Of a DNA stretch of 64,000 nt, positions 16,646-25,575 are shown one piece after another. Position numbers and translations under genes: made by a program. The stretch's first letter is position 1; every line of letters begins with the position of its first letter. Source of the DNA: Ornithinibacillus caprae (GTDB lineage: Bacteria; Bacillota; Bacilli; Bacillales; Amphibacillaceae); contig NZ_WOCA01000001.1 of assembly GCF_009728145.1 (NCBI RefSeq), forward strand, positions 470,368-534,367, read 5' to 3'. The notes under the pieces are model-generated. The model searched no databases. It saw only the letters and a list, made by a program, of their open reading frames with translations, and was not told the origin of the DNA.

Positions 16646-17938
16646 ATGGAAGAATACGCTCTGCCACTGAATAAACCTCTATATGGAGAATTAGAAGTTC
16701 CAGGTGATAAGTCCATATCACATCGTGCTGTAATATTTGCCTCATTAGCGGAAGGAACATCACAAATTAGCCATTTTTTAGATGGTGAAGACTGTATGAG
16801 AACAGTTAATGCTTTTCAAGCAATGGGAGTATCCATTTCTAAAAATAAGACAACACTTATTGTAGAAGGAACAGGTCCATCTAATCTTAAAGAGCCTTCC
16901 ATCCCGTTATATTTCGGGAATTCTGGCACAACTACTAGATTAATGATTGGATTGCTAGCTAGTTTACCAATATTTACAACTGTTTATGGCGATGAATCGT
17001 TAAGTACTCGTCCAATGGATCGAGTGGTCAACCCATTAAAGTTAATGAAGGCTGAAATTAATGGGCGAGCAAATGGTAAACTATTGCCATTAGCCATCGA
17101 TGGAAAACAACTTCATGGTTTTACCTATGAGTTACCAGTTAAAAGTGCTCAGGTTAAATCTGCATTGTTATTAGCTGGATTATTTGCTAATGGGCCAACT
17201 ACAATTATCGAGAATACACCAACAAGAAATCACACCGAAAATATGCTGAAAGCACTCGGTGCAACAATTACAACTCGTGACGGGAATATTACTCTAAGTC
17301 CATTAGAACAGCCTTTAGAACCTTTGAATCTATATGTCCCGGGAGATATCTCTTCGGCTGCATTTTTTATGGTTGCTTGTGCCATTATACCTAAAAGTAG
17401 TCTTTTAATTAGAAATGTAGGGTTAAATGAAACCCGAACTGGAATTATTGATATATTGGAACGGATGGGAGCAAGGATTCAAACAAAGAATGAACGAGTT
17501 GTTCATGGAGAAAAAATAGGGGATGTTTCAATAAGTCAAGCTCCTCTAAGTAGTACCATAATCGAAGGAACGATCATTCCAAGATTAATTGATGAAATAC
17601 CAATTATTGCACTTTTAGCTACCCAAGCAGAGGGTACAACAATTATACGTAATGCAGAAGAGTTAAAGGTTAAGGAAACCGATCGAATAAAAGCGATTGT
17701 AGATGTACTTCAAACATTAGGAGCTAAGATTGAAGGAACTGATGATGGATTGATCATTCACGGAAGAACGAACCTAACAGGTGGAAAAGTTAAATCATTC
17801 GGTGATCATCGTATTGCTATGATGAGTGTTATTGCTTCCTTAATTTCAAATGAAAAAGTGTTCATTGATGATACAAGTTCCGTTTCCATATCCTATCCAT
17901 CTTTTTTCTCTGATTTAAATCATATCATTACTACTTAA
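16646..17938 (+). CDS. aroA: 3-phosphoshikimate 1-carboxyvinyltransferase (EPSP synthase)
   Basis: This enzyme joins shikimate 3-phosphate and PEP (aroE in B. subtilis naming). The 430-residue protein has VPGDKSISHRA near residue 18, the substrate loop FGNSGTTTRLMIGLLA near 90 and RVKETDRI-type motif VKETDRIKAI near 345. The GNSGTTTR form, with Gly-Asn-Ser-Gly then Thr, needs comparison to place it in class I or II; Gram-positive enzymes are often class II. It ends the aro cluster, followed by a terminator. Confidence 0.96.
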   Translation: MEEYALPLNKPLYGELEVPGDKSISHRAVIFASLAEGTSQISHFLDGEDCMRTVNAFQAMGVSISKNKTTLIVEGTGPSNLKEPSIPLYFGNSGTTTRLMIGLLASLPIFTTVYGDESLSTRPMDRVVNPLKLMKAEINGRANGKLLPLAIDGKQLHGFTYELPVKSAQVKSALLLAGLFANGPTTIIENTPTRNHTENMLKALGATITTRDGNITLSPLEQPLEPLNLYVPGDISSAAFFMVACAIIPKSSLLIRNVGLNETRTGIIDILERMGARIQTKNERVVHGEKIGDVSISQAPLSSTIIEGTIIPRLIDEIPIIALLATQAEGTTIIRNAEELKVKETDRIKAIVDVLQTLGAKIEGTDDGLIIHGRTNLTGGKVKSFGDHRIAMMSVIASLISNEKVFIDDTSSVSISYPSFFSDLNHIITT

Positions 17939-17942
17939 AGAG

Positions 17943-17976
17943 TAAGAGAATCTCATGAGGAGGTTCTCTTATTTTA
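17943..17976 (+). terminator. Terminator after aroA
   Basis: TAAGAGAA (17943-17950) pairs with TTCTCTTA (17964-17971), followed by TTTT. Confidence 0.78.
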
Positions 17977-18036
17977 CATCAGGAGCATGAACATTTAAAC
18001 TTTAGTTGAAAGTCGTGTAAGGAAAGGAATTTAAAA

Positions 18037-19290
18037 ATGGATATATTAATGAAAGCAATTAGTTTAATGGAGAATAATCAAAATGAAGCTGCTTTAGAAA
18101 TGTTAAATAACTATATACCAACAGCAAATGATGAAGAACGATATGCAATTGCTGAGCTCTTCATCCAGTGGGGACTCCTAGACGAGGCGAAAGAACTACT
18201 AAATGATTTACTTCAACAATACCCAGAAGAAAATGATTTGAAAATCATGCTTGCTGATATATATATTGAACAAGAGGATGATGTTGAGGCTATTAATCTG
18301 CTAAGTGAGATTGATGAAAATGATGAATCCTATACCCAAGCATTAATTCAGTTAGCAGATCTTTACCAGGCGCAAGGTTTGCATGAAGTTGCTGAACAAA
18401 AGCTATTATTAGCAAAACAACATAATCCTAATGAAATAATTATAGATTTTGCGCTCGGTGAATTATATTTCTTTATTGGAGAGAGCAATAAAGCAATTAC
18501 CCATTATAAAAAGGTTGCTCTACAAACCAATGAAATCGCAACTATTTCTATTTATGAACGTTTAGCTGAAGCGTATGCTGGTATTGGTGAATATGAGATG
18601 GCTGTAAATTTTTATCAAAAAGAAGAACATGAAAATGTAGACACACTGTTTAAGTATGGTATAGCTGCATATCAGGCGAATCGAAAAGATATTGCGATAC
18701 ATGTATGGGAAAAGGTAATTGAAGAGGATTCCTATTATCATACAGCATATTTCCAGCTAGCAAAAGCATATGAGGAAGAAGAAATGATCAAACAGGCATA
18801 TGAAACTGCACAAAAGGGCATACAAGTCGATGAGTTTAATAAAGAGCTTTACTTATATACTGGAAGGTTGGCACATAAATTAGGTTATGACCATGAAAGT
18901 GAAAACTATGTTCGAGAATCAATAGCTCTAGATGTTGATTATAAAGAGGCAATCTTATTTTTAATCCAAATGCTTAAAGAAAAAGATAAATATGAAGAAA
19001 TCGTGGAGTTATTAATCGAAACGAAAAATATTGGAGGAGACGACCCTATTTATGAATGGGAGATTGCTCGTGCCTATAAAGAAATTGAATCGTTTGATGA
19101 TGCATTAAATCACTACCAGGAAGCATATAATAGCTTACAACATGATAGTGACTTCTTAAAAGAATATGGTTATTTTCTTACAGAGGAAGGGAGGAGAAAA
19201 GAAGCAGTTGAAGTTTTTGATAAGTACTTAGTGCAACAACCTCTAGATGAAAATGTTAGTGATTATGTTGAACGGTTAAGACAAATATAA
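18037..19290 (+). CDS. ypiA: Tetratricopeptide-repeat protein YpiA
   Basis: The 417-residue soluble protein is built of about ten to twelve helical TPR-type repeats covering its whole length; clear units contain LAEAYAGIGEYEMAVNFY, AYFQLAKAYEEE and YEWEIARAYKEIESFDDALNHY. TPRs mediate protein-protein contacts and no catalytic domain is present. Position after aroA and before ypiB matches B. subtilis ypiA, of unknown role. GGAAAGGAATTTAAAA precedes the ATG. Confidence 0.88.
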   Translation: MDILMKAISLMENNQNEAALEMLNNYIPTANDEERYAIAELFIQWGLLDEAKELLNDLLQQYPEENDLKIMLADIYIEQEDDVEAINLLSEIDENDESYTQALIQLADLYQAQGLHEVAEQKLLLAKQHNPNEIIIDFALGELYFFIGESNKAITHYKKVALQTNEIATISIYERLAEAYAGIGEYEMAVNFYQKEEHENVDTLFKYGIAAYQANRKDIAIHVWEKVIEEDSYYHTAYFQLAKAYEEEEMIKQAYETAQKGIQVDEFNKELYLYTGRLAHKLGYDHESENYVRESIALDVDYKEAILFLIQMLKEKDKYEEIVELLIETKNIGGDDPIYEWEIARAYKEIESFDDALNHYQEAYNSLQHDSDFLKEYGYFLTEEGRRKEAVEVFDKYLVQQPLDENVSDYVERLRQI

Positions 19291-19352
19291 ATATTACTTA
19301 ACGTTAATTTTCACAAGCTATACTGGATGATGAAGGAGGTAATCGTCCGAGA

Positions 19353-19913
19353 ATGCAAACTCCTATTTCCATCAAAGATAAGAAAAGTTTTATCCAATGG
19401 TTTTTGAATAATTATCAATTAAAAAAGAGAGAAAGTGTTTGGATATTAAATTATTTAATAAACCATCATGAAATTTTAACAAATGTTCATTTTGTACGTG
19501 ATGCTAAATTTTGTCCACGGAGTATTATTATTTCTAGTCACTGTTCAAAAGAAGTTCCATTTCGATTTTATAAAAATCATTTAGTTACAACAGATCCGGA
19601 AAAATCCTTTCATGATATCCGTCTGAATCAGGATGATCCATTATATATTCAACTCAATTTTAAAAATTCAAATCAATGTACGTTATATGCAGCGGTTCTA
19701 GAGGATAATCCATTTGTGCCTGATGAATACTTTATTACTCGTAAAGATAAAGACCTAGCTCAAAAGCTTTTGGACCATTCTCTTCTAAGCTATCGAAAGC
19801 AGCATGTATTACAAGAAATAGATCTTGCTTTAGATGAAGGAAACAAAGATAAATTTAATCAATTAGTGAAAGAGCTTAAAAATATAGACATGAATTGTTC
19901 GAATCAACCTTAA
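19353..19913 (+). CDS. ypiB: YpiB, UPF0302 family protein
   Basis: The 186-residue soluble protein matches B. subtilis YpiB: KSFIQWFLNNYQLKKRESVWILNYL near the start, the VHFVRDAKFCPRSIIIS segment and the VPFRFYKNH motif (residue positions roughly 10-75). Two cysteines in these segments are not obviously catalytic. Members are limited to Bacilli and in B. subtilis the gene precedes the qcr operon. Function is unresolved. AAGGAGGT lies 12 bases before ATG 19353, rather far, but no better start is visible. Confidence 0.85.
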   Translation: MQTPISIKDKKSFIQWFLNNYQLKKRESVWILNYLINHHEILTNVHFVRDAKFCPRSIIISSHCSKEVPFRFYKNHLVTTDPEKSFHDIRLNQDDPLYIQLNFKNSNQCTLYAAVLEDNPFVPDEYFITRKDKDLAQKLLDHSLLSYRKQHVLQEIDLALDEGNKDKFNQLVKELKNIDMNCSNQP

Positions 19914-19940
19914 TTGTGAAAGCAATAGGTTGATTTTTTT
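19902..19940 (+). terminator. Terminator overlapping the ypiB stop
   Basis: A 9-bp perfect stem (19902-19910 / 19927-19935) begins inside the last codons of ypiB and is followed by T8. Folding would be hindered by ribosomes at the end of ypiB. Confidence 0.8.
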
Positions 19941-20018
19941 TGATTATATGAGATAAGATTTAAAAGGAGTTTCATATTATACCAATATTGGTTAACAATA
20001 ATAGAAAGGTGACTTCTT

Positions 20019-20477
20019 ATGAAATGGAATGAACAGGATATTGAAAATTATGTTGGTGCTAAGGAGTACATTGATACCATAATATTGCCATTACTCCCTT
20101 TTCAACTCTCTCAAGATGCTAATACGAAAAAGGATGCTTTTGCTTCAGAAGTACTAACAATCTTTTCGAATGAAATTGAAAAAGAATTAACTGGAAGAAT
20201 CCTATTAACCCCAAGTTATTATTATTTGAAATCAGCAGATAAAGAACAAGAAGTAAAACGACTAAATGCATGGGTGGAAGATATGAAAAAACAACCATTT
20301 AAGCATATCTTTTACGTTTCATTTGACTCTTCTTGGAAAAAAAATGAAAAAGACTTAAATGGAAATTTATTATGGTTACCTGGTATCCAGTCCGGTGATG
20401 TGCATTCAGAAGAAATGCAAAAGCTTATTCGACAACAAGTCCAACAAATTGTTGAATTAATTCGTTCTTATTGGTAA
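20019..20477 (+). CDS. ypiF: YpiF, DUF2487 family protein
   Basis: The 152-residue soluble protein begins MKWNEQDIENYVGAKEYIDT and has an acidic/aromatic character without a recognised active site. Length and place between ypiB and qcrA match B. subtilis YpiF (DUF2487). Its function is not known. Conservation next to the bc complex genes hints at a link with them, but its own upstream terminator and the separate qcr promoter argue for independent expression. A GAAAGGTGACTTCTT ribosome binding region precedes the ATG. Confidence 0.8.
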   Translation: MKWNEQDIENYVGAKEYIDTIILPLLPFQLSQDANTKKDAFASEVLTIFSNEIEKELTGRILLTPSYYYLKSADKEQEVKRLNAWVEDMKKQPFKHIFYVSFDSSWKKNEKDLNGNLLWLPGIQSGDVHSEEMQKLIRQQVQQIVELIRSYW

Positions 20478-20547
20478 ATAACTAATAGATACATATTCAC
20501 ATTTTTCAGCCAAAATAAGAACTTTTTGTAACAATTTATATTATTTA

Positions 20548-20576
20548 TTGACCAAGCAGATAGTTTGCGCTATCAT
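20548..20576 (+). promoter_or_regulatory. Promoter of the qcrABC operon
   Basis: TTGACC (20548-20553), 17 bases and TATCAT (20571-20576) form a good sigma-A promoter 64 bases before qcrA. Confidence 0.6.
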
Positions 20577-20640
20577 GGTAATGTCCTAGTAATCTGAATA
20601 AAATATTTGTCCGTGATTAATGTAAAGAGGGGGGAAAATC

Positions 20641-21153
20641 ATGAGTGAAGAAAAGCAACAAGTGTCCCGTCGACAATTTCTAAATTACACTCTTACAGGT
20701 GTAGGTGGATTTATGGCAGCAGGACTATTAATTTCACCAATACGTATGGCTATTGATCCTGTATTAAAACCATCAAGTGCTGGTGAGTATGCAAATGTTG
20801 GCTTAGCTGTTGAGGATATCACAACAGAGCCACAGCGTGTCGATTGGAAGATTGACCAGGTAGATGGATGGTATGAATCCAAAGTTAACAGATCTGCATG
20901 GGTATTTAAAAATGAGAATGATGAAATTATGGCATTGTCTCCTACATGTACACACCTTGGTTGTGTTGTTTCTTGGGAAGGCAGTGAGGACCATCCAAAT
21001 GAATTTTTCTGCCCGTGTCATGATGGACGGTACTATAAAGATGGTACGAACATTGCGGGTACACCACCTACAAGACCATTAGATTTATATGACCATAAAG
21101 TTGAAAATGGAATGTTATACCTTGGTAAAGCACAAGTCAGAGGGGAGGCGTAA
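20641..21153 (+). CDS. qcrA: Menaquinol:cytochrome c reductase Rieske iron-sulfur subunit
   Basis: QcrA holds the 2Fe-2S cluster that takes the first electron from menaquinol. The 170-residue protein has a twin-arginine signal (SRRQFLNY near residue 9) followed by a hydrophobic anchor, and the two cluster motifs CTHLGC (near 105) and CPCHDGRY (near 123). Cofactor loading in the cytoplasm and the RR motif predict Tat export; tatA/tatC genes are at 59.4-60.6 kb. RBS is GAGGGGGGA. First gene of qcrABC. Confidence 0.97.
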   Translation: MSEEKQQVSRRQFLNYTLTGVGGFMAAGLLISPIRMAIDPVLKPSSAGEYANVGLAVEDITTEPQRVDWKIDQVDGWYESKVNRSAWVFKNENDEIMALSPTCTHLGCVVSWEGSEDHPNEFFCPCHDGRYYKDGTNIAGTPPTRPLDLYDHKVENGMLYLGKAQVRGEA

Positions 21154-21159
21154 TTATTT

Positions 21160-21834
21160 ATGTTGCAAAAAATTTATGACTGGATTGATGAACGAATAGA
21201 TATTACGCCGATCTGGCGCGATATCGCAGATCATGAGGTACCAGAACATGTTAACCCAGCACACCATTTCTCAGCTTTCGTATATTGTTTTGGTGGTTTA
21301 ACGTTTTTCGTTGTTGTGATTCAAATTCTTTCTGGAATGTTTTTAACCATGTATTACGTTCCAGACATAGAAAATGCATGGAAATCAGTTTATTATTTAC
21401 AAACTGAAGTAGCTCATGGTCAAATTGTTAGAGGAATGCATCACTGGGGTGCCAGTGTTGTAATTGTTATGCTATTACTACATACATTACGTGTATTTTT
21501 CCAAGGCGCATATAAAAAACCTCGTGAATTAAACTGGATGGTCGGAGTATTAATATTCTTTGTAATGCTTGGTCTAGGATTTACTGGTTATTTATTGCCA
21601 TGGGATAACAAAGCATATTTCGCAACACAAGTTGGACTTGAAATTGCAGAGCAAGTTCCATTTATTGGAGAATATTTAAAAACATTGTTAGCTGGAGATG
21701 CTGAAATCGTTGGTGCTCAAACACTGACTCGATTCTTTGCTATCCATGTATTCTTCTTACCAGCAGCATTGTTTGGTTTAATGGCTGCTCACTTTATTCT
21801 AATACGTAGACAAGGTATTTCAGGACCACTATAA
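21160..21834 (+). CDS. qcrB: Menaquinol:cytochrome c reductase cytochrome b subunit
   Basis: The 224-residue protein is cytochrome b6-like, with four membrane helices and paired haem-ligand histidines in MHHWGASVVIVMLLLHTLRV and AHHFSA/AIHVFFLPA. It forms the quinol-oxidising core with QcrC. The Bacillus-type complex splits cytochrome b into a b6-like QcrB and a subunit IV-like domain fused to cytochrome c. It starts 6 bases after qcrA and is almost identical in layout to B. subtilis QcrB. Confidence 0.97.
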   Translation: MLQKIYDWIDERIDITPIWRDIADHEVPEHVNPAHHFSAFVYCFGGLTFFVVVIQILSGMFLTMYYVPDIENAWKSVYYLQTEVAHGQIVRGMHHWGASVVIVMLLLHTLRVFFQGAYKKPRELNWMVGVLIFFVMLGLGFTGYLLPWDNKAYFATQVGLEIAEQVPFIGEYLKTLLAGDAEIVGAQTLTRFFAIHVFFLPAALFGLMAAHFILIRRQGISGPL

Positions 21835-21849
21835 AAAGGAGGGAAAGCT

Positions 21850-22626
21850 GTGCATAAGGGTAAAGGAATGAAATTTGTAGGCGACTCTCGTGTGTCTGCC
21901 GAGCGAAAATCTCAAATACCAAAAGACTATTCTGAGTATCCTGGTAGAACAGAAGCTTTTTGGCCCAACTTTTTATTAAAAGAGTGGTTGGCTGGTTCTG
22001 TATTCTTAGTTGGATTCTTATCATTAACGTTAGCGCATCCATCACCACTTGAAGGTGTTGCTGACCCAACGAATGCAGCTTATATACCTCTACCAGACTG
22101 GTACTTCTTGTTCTTATATGAACTTTTAAAATATGAATTTGCCAGTGGACCATATGTAATATTTGGGATATTGGTAATACCTGGACTTGCATTTGGTGCG
22201 CTTCTATTAGCACCGTTTCTAGATAATGGGCCAGGACGTAGACCACATCAACGTCCGATTGCAGTAATTATGATGATCTTAGCATTAGCTTCAACTATTT
22301 GGTTAACATATACATCTGCTGAACATGTTGATTGGGAAACTCGTGCCGAACAGAATAAACCAATTCCGGAAAGTGATGTGGAAATTGATACATCACATGA
22401 AGGTTATGCTATTTACGAAGAAAATTGTATGACTTGTCATGGTGGAGAGTTAGAAGGTTCTCCAGCAGGTGCTCCGCTTATTGGTACAGAGCACTCTGCT
22501 GAGGAAATCGCTACGATTGCCAGAGACGGTATTGGTTCGATGCCAGCTGATCAATTTACAGGCTCTGATGAAGAATTAGAGCAACTGGTAGACTTCATCA
22601 CTTCTGTAATTGAGCAAGCAGAATAA
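21850..22626 (+). CDS. qcrC: Menaquinol:cytochrome c reductase cytochrome c subunit
   Basis: QcrC is a fusion of a subunit IV-like membrane domain (residues 1 to about 160, with LPDWYFLF and three helices) and a C-terminal cytochrome c domain on the outside with haem site CMTCHGG near residue 196 and a Met ligand in GIGSMPA. It passes electrons from QcrA/QcrB to a terminal oxidase. GTG start follows AAAAGGAGGGAAAGCT. At 258 residues it matches the family. Confidence 0.97.
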   Translation: MHKGKGMKFVGDSRVSAERKSQIPKDYSEYPGRTEAFWPNFLLKEWLAGSVFLVGFLSLTLAHPSPLEGVADPTNAAYIPLPDWYFLFLYELLKYEFASGPYVIFGILVIPGLAFGALLLAPFLDNGPGRRPHQRPIAVIMMILALASTIWLTYTSAEHVDWETRAEQNKPIPESDVEIDTSHEGYAIYEENCMTCHGGELEGSPAGAPLIGTEHSAEEIATIARDGIGSMPADQFTGSDEELEQLVDFITSVIEQAE

Positions 22627-22645
22627 TTAATAAACTTTGTTAAAA

Positions 22646-22685
22646 AACACCTTTGCCATATAACAATGGTAAAGGTGTTTTTATA
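22646..22685 (+). terminator. Terminator after qcrC
   Basis: A 14-bp perfect stem (22646-22659 / 22666-22679) with a 6-base loop is followed by a T run. It lies before the ypjA ribosome binding site. Confidence 0.9.
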
Positions 22686-22700
22686 AAGAGAGGATTTATT

Positions 22701-23288
22701 ATGTTTAAGTTCATTTTGACAGACAAACGTTTTCTCATTCTATTATTCATTATCAATTTATGTGGAACCATTTATGGCTACATGTGGTATGAGTCGCAAT
22801 TAGCTGTTACACCTCCTAAGTTTCTAATATTTGTTCCAGATAGTCCGACAGCTAGTCTTTTCTTTACAATCTTTTTATTGTTTTTTATCTTTAAGAAAAA
22901 TGTACCTTACATAGAAGCGCTTGGTATGATTACATTATTTAAATATGGAATATGGGCTGTAGTAATGAATCTCTTGACTCTTATAATGAATGGATCACTT
23001 AGCCCTGCAGGGTATATGTTAATGGCATCTCACGCAGCTATGGCAATTCAAGGTCTTTTATATGCTCCGTATTATAAGATTAAATTAAGACATATTGCTG
23101 TTGCGGCTGTTTGGACATTACATAATGATGTTATTGATTATGTTTTCGGAATGATGCCCCGGTATTCTAGCCTGTCTGAATATATGAATCAAATTGGATA
23201 TTTTACCTTTTGGCTTAGTATTTTATCCATTTGGATCGCTTACTACTTAACTGTTAGAAACAATAGGGACATTCAATCCATTAAATAG
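22701..23288 (+). CDS. ypjA: YpjA, DUF1405 membrane protein
   Basis: The 195-residue protein has about five or six membrane helices and begins MFKFILTDKRFLILLFIINL. Sequence type (GTIYGYMWYESQL, FVPDSPTASLFFT) and position after qcrC match B. subtilis YpjA (DUF1405). Function is unknown. ATG 22701 follows AGAGAGGATTTATT; a longer frame starting inside the qcrC terminator is rejected. Confidence 0.83.
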   Translation: MFKFILTDKRFLILLFIINLCGTIYGYMWYESQLAVTPPKFLIFVPDSPTASLFFTIFLLFFIFKKNVPYIEALGMITLFKYGIWAVVMNLLTLIMNGSLSPAGYMLMASHAAMAIQGLLYAPYYKIKLRHIAVAAVWTLHNDVIDYVFGMMPRYSSLSEYMNQIGYFTFWLSILSIWIAYYLTVRNNRDIQSIK

Positions 23289-23353
23289 AACTGTTATATA
23301 TAGCCTTACTCTCACATACATTAGTAATAAACACATGGTGAGAGGTGATCTCT

Positions 23354-23623
23354 ATGAGAAAAATACATAAATGGTCTAACATGCGTTCTATATCTATAAT
23401 CATAGGGATAATATGTATGGTTCTACTATTTGATATTTCTTCTGTATCAGCCGAAAGCGAAAGTACGAAAGGTTCAGCAGATATGATTCCCTTTTATTGG
23501 ATGTTATTTATTGTTGGTGGGTGTATTGCGATTACATTATCCTATGTAAGTTGGAGAAAATATAAAGCAGAGAAGAAAAAAGACTCTGAAGAGAAGCAGA
23601 ATAAAGATAAAATGATTGACTAA
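23354..23623 (+). CDS. ypjB: Shortened YpjB-like sporulation membrane protein
   Basis: The 89-residue protein has an N-terminal signal-like helix ending in SVSAES (residues about 12-36), a short linker, one membrane helix (YWMLFIVGGCIAITLSYVSW, about 49-68) and a lysine-rich tail. B. subtilis YpjB, at this position between ypjA and ypjC, is about 264 residues with a signal peptide, a large external domain and a C-terminal helix with a similar SYxxWRKYK end. The reading here looks like those two ends joined, with the external domain deleted. The frame is intact and GAGAGGTG gives a good start at ATG 23354, so the stub may still be made. Homology is inferred from position and the C-terminus. 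Confidence 0.6.
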   Translation: MRKIHKWSNMRSISIIIGIICMVLLFDISSVSAESESTKGSADMIPFYWMLFIVGGCIAITLSYVSWRKYKAEKKKDSEEKQNKDKMID

Positions 23624-23685
23624 TTAACCATTTTTGACTAAAATTGACCTTAAGATAGATCATTTATAAAATGGAGGAATTGCAG

Positions 23686-24375
23686 ATGTTTAGTAGCTTA
23701 GGTGGTTATTTGATCTATATTGCATTGATATTAATTATTCCATTATGGGCGCAGTCTAGAGTAAAGAGTACGTATCGTAAATACGCTAAAGTTCCTACAT
23801 CGTCTATGATGACTGGTGCGCAGGTCGCTCGTAAGATTTTGGATGACAATGGATTATATGATGTCCAAATCGAAGAAACCAAAGGACTTTTATCGGATCA
23901 TTATGATCCAAGGAAAAAGGTTGTAAGATTGTCAACTGATATTTATCATGGCCATTCCATGGCTTCATCAGCAGTTGCTGCACATGAGGTTGGACACGCT
24001 ATACAGGATGATCAAGCATATGCTTTCCTTCGTTTTCGTACAGCGTTAGTTCCTGTAGCTAGTCTTGGATCAAATCTGTCATTCTTCTTAATCCTAGCTG
24101 GATTTATTATGGGTGCTATGAATTTGGTTTTATTTGGTATCATTTTCATGGGCGCAGCGGTATTGTTCCAATTAGTAACATTACCAGTGGAATTTGATGC
24201 ATCGAACCGTGCAATGACGCAAATGGTGTCTACTGGTATCATTAGGAATAATGAGGAACGTGAAACGAAAAAAGTATTAAATGCAGCTGCAATGACATAT
24301 GTAGCGGCAGCATTAGTAGCAGTTGCTGAACTACTACGCTTTATCTTAATGTTTGTTGCAAGTAATAATGATTAA
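23686..24375 (+). CDS. yugP: YugP-type membrane zinc metallopeptidase
   Basis: The 230-residue protein has an N-terminal membrane helix, the zinc site HEVGHAI (HExxH near residue 108), and three C-terminal hydrophobic segments. It belongs to the Zn-dependent neutral protease_2 (YugP) family; substrates are unknown. ATG 23686 lies behind GGAGGAATTGCAG; an upstream ATG at 23671 overlaps that site. In B. subtilis yugP is elsewhere, so this is a local arrangement. Confidence 0.9.
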   Translation: MFSSLGGYLIYIALILIIPLWAQSRVKSTYRKYAKVPTSSMMTGAQVARKILDDNGLYDVQIEETKGLLSDHYDPRKKVVRLSTDIYHGHSMASSAVAAHEVGHAIQDDQAYAFLRFRTALVPVASLGSNLSFFLILAGFIMGAMNLVLFGIIFMGAAVLFQLVTLPVEFDASNRAMTQMVSTGIIRNNEERETKKVLNAAAMTYVAAALVAVAELLRFILMFVASNND

Positions 24376-24413
24376 AATAAAGAAGCTAGACAAAAGTGTG
24401 TATCAATCAAAAG

Positions 24414-24441
24414 AAATCCGAACAATTAGTTCGGATTTTCA
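24414..24441. terminator. Terminator between yugP and ypjC
   Basis: A perfect 10-bp stem (24414-24423 / 24429-24438) with AAA and TTT on the outer sides can stop transcription from both converging genes. Confidence 0.82.
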
Positions 24442-24507
24442 TTTTGATCCAGCCGGAATGGAGCGTTTTGTTTCTTATGTGCGATATCCTCAATCAAAGT
24501 TTTCTCC

Positions 24508-25380
24508 TTACTTTTCAATTGGATTTTTGTTTTCATCTAATGTAAAGCCTTCACCAATTACATCATGTACGGAACTAACGGCAACAAAAGCATGTGGATC
24601 AATAGAATTAATGATACTTTTTAAACGCACAATCTCATTTCTTCCAATTACACAATATAATACATCTCTTTTTTCACCGGTAAAGCTCCCTCTACCATCT
24701 AACACCGTGACCCCTCGATCCATATCTTTTAAAATTCTTTCAGCGATTAGATCGCTCTCTGAAGAGATAATTGTTGCTCCTCTTGCAGCATATGCACCTT
24801 CCTGAATAAAATCAATTACACGTGCCCCTATATAAACTGCTACTAAGGTATACATTCCTTCTACTAACTCTAAAATAGTGAATACCGATGTAGCTATAAC
24901 GACAAAATCAAATAAAAACATTGTTTTTCCCATACTCCAGCCTACGTACTTATGAACAATTCTAGCGATGATATCAACTCCACCAGTTGTACCACCATAG
25001 CGGAAAACAATACCTAGACCAACACCAATAAATACCCCTGCAAATAGGGAAGCAAGTGTCATATCAGATTGTAAATAAGTAGGAAAGGGATTTATTTGAA
25101 ATATACTTAGGAAAAGCGAAACAGCTAATGTTCCGATAATCGTATATATAAATGTATTTCTTCCTAGAAACTTCCATCCAATAAATAGTACTGGTATATT
25201 TAAAATAATATTCGTAATTGCAGGATCCCAACGAAAAGCAAAATAAAGTAGTAAAGTAATTCCAGTAAAACCACCTTCACCTAAATTATTTTGCATATTA
25301 AAGTGAACAATTCCAAATGAAAATATTGCAGCGCCTATTATAATGAAAAAGATATTTTTTATCTTCAAACCAAAATACAT
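24508..25380 (-). CDS. ypjC: YitT family membrane protein (YpjC)
   Basis: The 290-residue protein has five or so N-terminal membrane helices (YitT/DUF161 part, including the repeated GVDIIARIV and GGTTGGVD patterns) and a C-terminal soluble DUF2179 domain (about 215-285). Its transport or regulatory role is unknown. The length equals that of B. subtilis YpjC, at the same location. The start at 25380 follows GGAGGGATTTAAT; a start 15 bases upstream would overlap that site. It is the only minus-strand gene between 1 and 38 kb. Confidence 0.88.
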   Translation of the reverse strand: MYFGLKIKNIFFIIIGAAIFSFGIVHFNMQNNLGEGGFTGITLLLYFAFRWDPAITNIILNIPVLFIGWKFLGRNTFIYTIIGTLAVSLFLSIFQINPFPTYLQSDMTLASLFAGVFIGVGLGIVFRYGGTTGGVDIIARIVHKYVGWSMGKTMFLFDFVVIATSVFTILELVEGMYTLVAVYIGARVIDFIQEGAYAARGATIISSESDLIAERILKDMDRGVTVLDGRGSFTGEKRDVLYCVIGRNEIVRLKSIINSIDPHAFVAVSSVHDVIGEGFTLDENKNPIEK

Positions 25381-25515
25381 ATTAAATCCCTCCAATTCTG
25401 CATGTCTTCCCGTAACTCATCTTGCACTTTTTCCATTATAATCAATTTATTTAGGAAGAACAATTAAATATTGAATTGTCTTACCTTCGTAATCGTTTCT
25501 TTCAGTTTAAATAAT

Positions 25516-25544
25516 TTGTCAAAATTAATCCTATTAGCTAACAT
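25516..25544 (+). promoter_or_regulatory. Possible promoter for ypjD-dapB operon
   Basis: TTGTCA (25516-25521), 17 bases and TAACAT (25539-25544); the -10 box is weak. It sits 32 bases before the ypjD start. Confidence 0.4.
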
Positions 25545-25575
25545 AAAGGTAGATAAAATATTAATAAAGGAGTTT

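Noticed and set aside
21794..22246. 150-codon minus-strand frame
   Set aside because: Fully antisense to qcrB/qcrC, which have clear haem motifs; composition is unlike real proteins.
24353..24805. 150-codon plus-strand frame over the 3' end of ypjC
   Set aside because: It is antisense to the well-supported YitT-family gene and crosses its terminator.
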